DNA of 64,000 nt. Source: Streptomyces agglomeratus (GTDB lineage: Bacteria > Actinomycetota > Actinomycetes > Streptomycetales > Streptomycetaceae). Under the pieces are notes generated by a model. That model searched no databases and was not told the origin of the DNA. It saw only the letters and a list, made by a program, of their open reading frames with translations. This document shows, piece after piece, positions 60,881 to 64,000 of this stretch (position 1 is its first letter; each line of letters opens with the position of its first letter). The translations under genes and the position numbers were made by a program. The stretch is from positions 496,001-560,000 of the forward strand of contig NZ_MEHJ01000002.1 in assembly GCF_001746415.1 (NCBI RefSeq), written 5' to 3'.

Positions 60881-63306
60881 GCGGTCACCTCCGGCTTGCG
60901 GATCTTCTGCGCCAGGGCCTCGACGTCCGTGACGAAGCGGTGGGGGTTGGGGATCGAGGTGCCGTCGGGGTGGGCTCCCTTCTGGCACTGCTGGATCAGG
61001 GAGCACGCCGGGCTCCCGTAGCGGCGGCGCACCTCCTCCCTGACGTCGCTACCGCGCTCCACGTCGCCGAAGAGGGCGAAGGCAGCGACCTCGTGGAACC
61101 TCTCCGCGCTGTCGATCGCGGCCTGGAGGTCGTGTTCCGATCCGCCGGTGCGGTGGTGTCGGATCCACGCGGCCTCCAGGAAGGCGTTCTCCAGGGCGAT
61201 ACGGCACAGGCCGGGCAGCACGTGGCTGTACGTCTCAGGGGGAAGGCCCCGGGTGGCGGCGATGGCCCGGGCGTCGCCGATGGCCTGCGCGACCGGGTCG
61301 TCGATGCGGTCGACCTTCACCCGAGACCTCTCGCCACGCGTCACCTGGAAGACCGTGACTGGCAGCTCCTGGTCAGTAAACGCCTTCTGCAGACGAGGGT
61401 CGTGGGTGAAGACGACGATCTGCCGGTGCCTGCCGATCTCGTGCAGCACCTGGGCGAGTCCGTGCACCTTGGTCGGGTCCATGGACTGCACAGGGTCGTC
61501 GATGACGAGGAAGCCGAACGGGCTGTCCGCGGTCGTGGCCCTCGGCAGAAAGAGGGAGAGCGCGAGGGAGTGCAGCTCCCCCTGGCTCATGACGTCGAGC
61601 GCCGGGGCGTCTTGGCCATCGACGGAGGCCGCCATGACGAGCTTGCGAACGTTCGCCTTCTCGCTGCCCTTCAGGCTCACGGCAGTGAGATCGACGTTGC
61701 TCTCCTGCCGCAGGCGCTCCCAGATGCCCTGCGTGGCGTCGGTGAAGCGCTCCATGCGCTGCTCCCGCAGCTCGGTGGAGAGGTCCTTGAGCCACTTCAC
61801 TGCCTTGCGGAGGTTGCTCAGCAGGGGCTTGTCCCGTTCGGTCTCGCGGGCTTTGTCCGCCCAGGCGGCAAGCCGGATGACGAGCGCGCGCCACCGCTCG
61901 TCGCGCTCCTCCAGCTCGCGGACTGCGTGCGTCCTCACCGTGTCGCAGGCGTCGGCGAGGACCGTGGCGGCCTCCTCGGCTCTCCGGGCGAGCTCGGCAG
62001 GGTCGGTGATCTGCCGGCAGTCGGTCCACGCCTTCCACGGGCCGGCCAGGGCCGCGGGGATCCGCTGGGGGTGCTCGATGAGGTTCTGGAGGTTCCGCGC
62101 ACCCGTCTGTACGGCGGCGCGCGCGTCGTCGGCGGTCTTCGCCTCGCGGCGCAGCTCCGCCACCTGCCGGGAGGCACGGTCGCACCACTCACGTCCGAAA
62201 ACCCGTTCCGTTCCGCACGCCGGGCAGACGTCGTCGTCGGGGTGCCGGTCTGCGTGGGCGAGGGCCTTCTCCAGCAGGTCGGCGCGCAGCCAGGCGTTCT
62301 CGGCATCGGTGCCGTGGAGGTCCTCCACGTCGGCGAGGGCGATCCGCAGCCGCTGGACGGCCTCCCCGACCTCCGCCAGGTCGGGCCCGTGTGCCCCGGC
62401 CTCGACATGAAGCTCGGCGAGCCGGCTGTCGTCGGCCGAGGGAAGACCGGCGACGAGCGCGTCGATGGTGTCGAGGTCCAGGGCGCCCGGGGTGTCCACG
62501 GCGAGCAGGGCCTGCACGGCGCGGTCGTCGTCCTCCAGCGCGTAGAGGGCGTCCTTCAGGCCGGGCAGGGCCTCCCTCGTCTCCTTCGCGACGGTGGCGA
62601 GGGCCTTCTCCCGCGCGCTCAGCCTGTTGGTCGCGGTGGAGAGCAGGTCCATACCGAGGATGGTGGCGATCGCGTCGTACCGCTCGGACGGCTTGCCGGT
62701 GAGCATGAGGTCGAGATCGGTGTACGAGAGGAACGGCCGGTGGTCGGCGAGGGCCGTGTCCCAGCCCGCCTCGATCAGGGGGACGGTTCCGTGGCCCGGG
62801 CACTTGAAGGTGGCCGCGGAGCTGCCGAACTCCTCGCTCGTCCAGGTGCGGATGAGGGTGCTGTTGCCGGTGTCGCCCTCGATCGCGAGCTTGAGCTCGA
62901 TCTTGGGGCTGTCGGCGTTGTGGAGGTTGTACCAGTGGCCGCCGCGCGTGGCGTCCTGGCCAGGCCGGTGGACCCGGGTGCCGGTGAAGCCGACCTCGAT
63001 GGCTTCGGCGAGGCTGGACTTGCCGGAACCATTGCGGCCCACGACGAGGTTGACACCCGGACGGGGGCTGAGGCGCAGCCGGGCACGGGGGCCGATGCCG
63101 CGGAAGCCGTTGACGGCGAGGGAGTCGAGGTAGACGCGCCCCGAGGCGGCGGACGACGTGGTGGTGCCGGCGTCGGCGGTGCCGCTGCCGAGCGCGTCGC
63201 GGAGCAGGGCCTTGACGGGGTCGGTGAGAGCCGACTCGGCCAGGCGCGTCGCCACCGTCTCGGCGAGGGGAAGCGCGGTCTGCTTGTGCTGTTCCGTCTC
63301 GGTCAC
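60877..63306 (-). CDS. SMC/SbcC/RecF-like AAA ATPase with zinc-hook motif
   Basis: About 809 residues from GTG 63306 (GCAGGAGGC upstream). LDSLAVNGFRGIGPRARLRL and GRNGSGKSS (Walker A, about 90-98) open the ATPase head. A central helical arm with CPACGTERVF (about residue 360) looks like a zinc hook. The C-terminal head has DVMSQGELHSLALSLFLPRA (signature), FLVIDDPVQSMDPTKVHGLA (Walker B, D-loop) and IVVFTHDPRL. This is the RecN/SbcC-type architecture used in repair and in several phage-defence systems. It lacks an obvious nuclease domain. First gene of the operon, followed by the small protein and HelD-like helicase. Confidence 0.85.
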   Translation of the reverse strand: MTETEQHKQTALPLAETVATRLAESALTDPVKALLRDALGSGTADAGTTTSSAASGRVYLDSLAVNGFRGIGPRARLRLSPRPGVNLVVGRNGSGKSSLAEAIEVGFTGTRVHRPGQDATRGGHWYNLHNADSPKIELKLAIEGDTGNSTLIRTWTSEEFGSSAATFKCPGHGTVPLIEAGWDTALADHRPFLSYTDLDLMLTGKPSERYDAIATILGMDLLSTATNRLSAREKALATVAKETREALPGLKDALYALEDDDRAVQALLAVDTPGALDLDTIDALVAGLPSADDSRLAELHVEAGAHGPDLAEVGEAVQRLRIALADVEDLHGTDAENAWLRADLLEKALAHADRHPDDDVCPACGTERVFGREWCDRASRQVAELRREAKTADDARAAVQTGARNLQNLIEHPQRIPAALAGPWKAWTDCRQITDPAELARRAEEAATVLADACDTVRTHAVRELEERDERWRALVIRLAAWADKARETERDKPLLSNLRKAVKWLKDLSTELREQRMERFTDATQGIWERLRQESNVDLTAVSLKGSEKANVRKLVMAASVDGQDAPALDVMSQGELHSLALSLFLPRATTADSPFGFLVIDDPVQSMDPTKVHGLAQVLHEIGRHRQIVVFTHDPRLQKAFTDQELPVTVFQVTRGERSRVKVDRIDDPVAQAIGDARAIAATRGLPPETYSHVLPGLCRIALENAFLEAAWIRHHRTGGSEHDLQAAIDSAERFHEVAAFALFGDVERGSDVREEVRRRYGSPACSLIQQCQKGAHPDGTSIPNPHRFVTDVEALAQKIRKPEVTA

Positions 63307-63373
63307 GAAGGGCCTCCTGCGCGGTGTGGCGAGATGGGGCGGTGTCGTGCACCACCTGCTGACAGGACGGAAC

Positions 63374-63402
63374 GTTAGAGAAATAGCGAGACTTATCCTC
63401 AA
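63374..63402 (-). promoter_or_regulatory. Candidate sigma-70-type promoter for the SMC/HelD operon
   Basis: On the minus strand TTGAGG (63402-63397) and TCTAAC (63379-63374) are separated by 17 bases, about 70 bp before the GTG at 63306. Typical Streptomyces vegetative promoter spacing; match by eye only. Confidence 0.4.
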
Positions 63403-63559
63403 CGACTGACTGGTAATCGGGGTTATCAACTTTCCGTTCCAGGAGCGAAGTTGAGCTCCGCCGCCGCCTCCTGCACACTCCTTGGCGTGACGAGGCCCTG
63501 GCGCCGGGAAGCTCGGTCGGAGCCACCAGGGCAGTCGTCCGGCCCGTGCCGTCGTTCAG

Positions 63560-64000
63560 TCATCGCCCGAGGGTGAACGTGAGCCCTCCGGAACGCAGTT
63601 CGTCCTCGGTCTGGGTGAGGCCACCACGGTGGGACACCTCCATCGTGTAGAACTTCGAGCCCTGAGGTATCCCCTCGATCGTGAACGGGAACTCGCATCC
63701 CAGCGCAGCCTTCTTCCCGCCTTCCAGTTCGCCGGTGGCGACGAGAGTGCCGTCTGCGCCGGTGACGTTGACCTGCGCACCGCGCTGGATGTCCGAGTAG
63801 CCGTCCAGCCCGGTGCAGCGCTCTCCCTCCTCAAGGAAGGAGAGGGAGGAGTCGGCGAGGGTGAGTGTGCCGCTCGTCCCGAAGGTCTTCTCAGCGGAGG
63901 ACGCCGCGCCGCCGGACAGGGAGACGATCAGCCAGCAGCCACCCGTGACCGCGGCGCCGAGGGCCAGGCCGACGGCGAGGATCGCAGGGCGGGACAGCCG
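63560..64000 (-). CDS. Membrane or secreted protein, 5' end beyond the window
   Basis: The frame is open from the window edge (64000) to a TGA at 63560, 146 residues. It begins RLSRPAILAVGLALGAAVTG with a hydrophobic helix (PAILAVGLALGAAVTGGCWL), then an extracellular beta-rich domain: FGTSGTLTLADSSLSFLEEG, AQVNVTGADGTLVATGELEG and GLTQTEDELRSGGLTFTLGR. The two Cys (ERCTGL, LGCEFPF) may pair. No named family. The true start is outside the window. Confidence 0.65.
   Translation of the reverse strand, partial: RLSRPAILAVGLALGAAVTGGCWLIVSLSGGAASSAEKTFGTSGTLTLADSSLSFLEEGERCTGLDGYSDIQRGAQVNVTGADGTLVATGELEGGKKAALGCEFPFTIEGIPQGSKFYTMEVSHRGGLTQTEDELRSGGLTFTLGR

Noticed and set aside
60940..63378. 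Very long open plus-strand frame (about 812 codons)
   Set aside because: Antisense to the SMC-like gene, which has all ATPase motifs; long opposite-strand frames are expected in GC-rich genes.
1..64000. tRNA, rRNA or integrase/attachment sites
   Set aside because: No cloverleaf-like, rRNA-like or tyrosine/serine integrase sequence was recognised; a covariance-model search would be needed to exclude small RNAs.

Overview
The window is high-GC DNA with actinobacterial codon usage, frequent ATGA or GTGA stop/start overlaps and GGAGG-type ribosome sites. It reads as part of a Streptomyces-type (or Kitasatospora-type) large plasmid or conjugative element. The evidence is a replication module with iterons, a relaxase plus VirD4-like ATPase, a VirB-like type IV secretion operon, and parAB. 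No integrase, telomere, tRNA or rRNA gene was seen.

Layout. 0-6.7 kb: a compact Tad/Flp pilus-type operon on the minus strand (pilin-like peptide, TadC, TadB, CpaF, a TadZ-like protein, a SAF protein, a secreted protein and a lipoprotein). 7.6-14.96 kb: replication and transfer-start genes on the minus strand (two small proteins, a D5-type primase/helicase, a Prim-Pol primase, a 600-bp iteron region, a replication-relaxation relaxase, a VirD4-like ATPase and its membrane partner). 15.1-21.1 kb: four insertion sequences stacked in one ancestral CTAG. 21.2-29.2 kb: cargo, namely a pentapeptide-repeat membrane protein, a kinase/dehydrogenase/HprK-like operon with a divergent XRE regulator, and gene remnants. 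29.4-38.7 kb: the type IV secretion operon. 38.7-43.3 kb: repeat arrays, a DUF2637 protein and parAB. 43.4-51 kb: an IS3, an IS21-like non-autonomous transposon with a membrane-protein cargo, a GNAT gene, a TnpB element inside a broken gene, and a sigma-region-4/TnsA-nuclease fusion. 51-56.9 kb: small genes, two truncated genes joined back to back, a second inverted copy of the palindromic-box array and CRISPR-like hairpins. 57.0-63.3 kb: a three-gene operon (SMC/SbcC-like ATPase, small helical protein, HelD-like SF1 helicase). 63.6 kb to the end: a membrane or secreted protein cut by the window edge.

How the genes fit together. The relaxase and VirD4-like ATPase would process and deliver DNA to the VirB4/VirB6/VirB8-like channel, with the NlpC/P60 protein opening peptidoglycan. 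The Tad-like operon could supply a surface filament. The primases and iterons would replicate the element, and ParA/ParB with the inverted motif near 40.9 kb would partition it. The 57-63 kb operon and the kinase/dehydrogenase/HprK-like cassette are the strongest candidates for poorly described systems.

Caution. At least five genes lose frame by one base at G or C runs (near 9183, 10505, 18313, 20966 and 28897). Some apparently broken genes may therefore be sequencing artefacts rather than pseudogenes.
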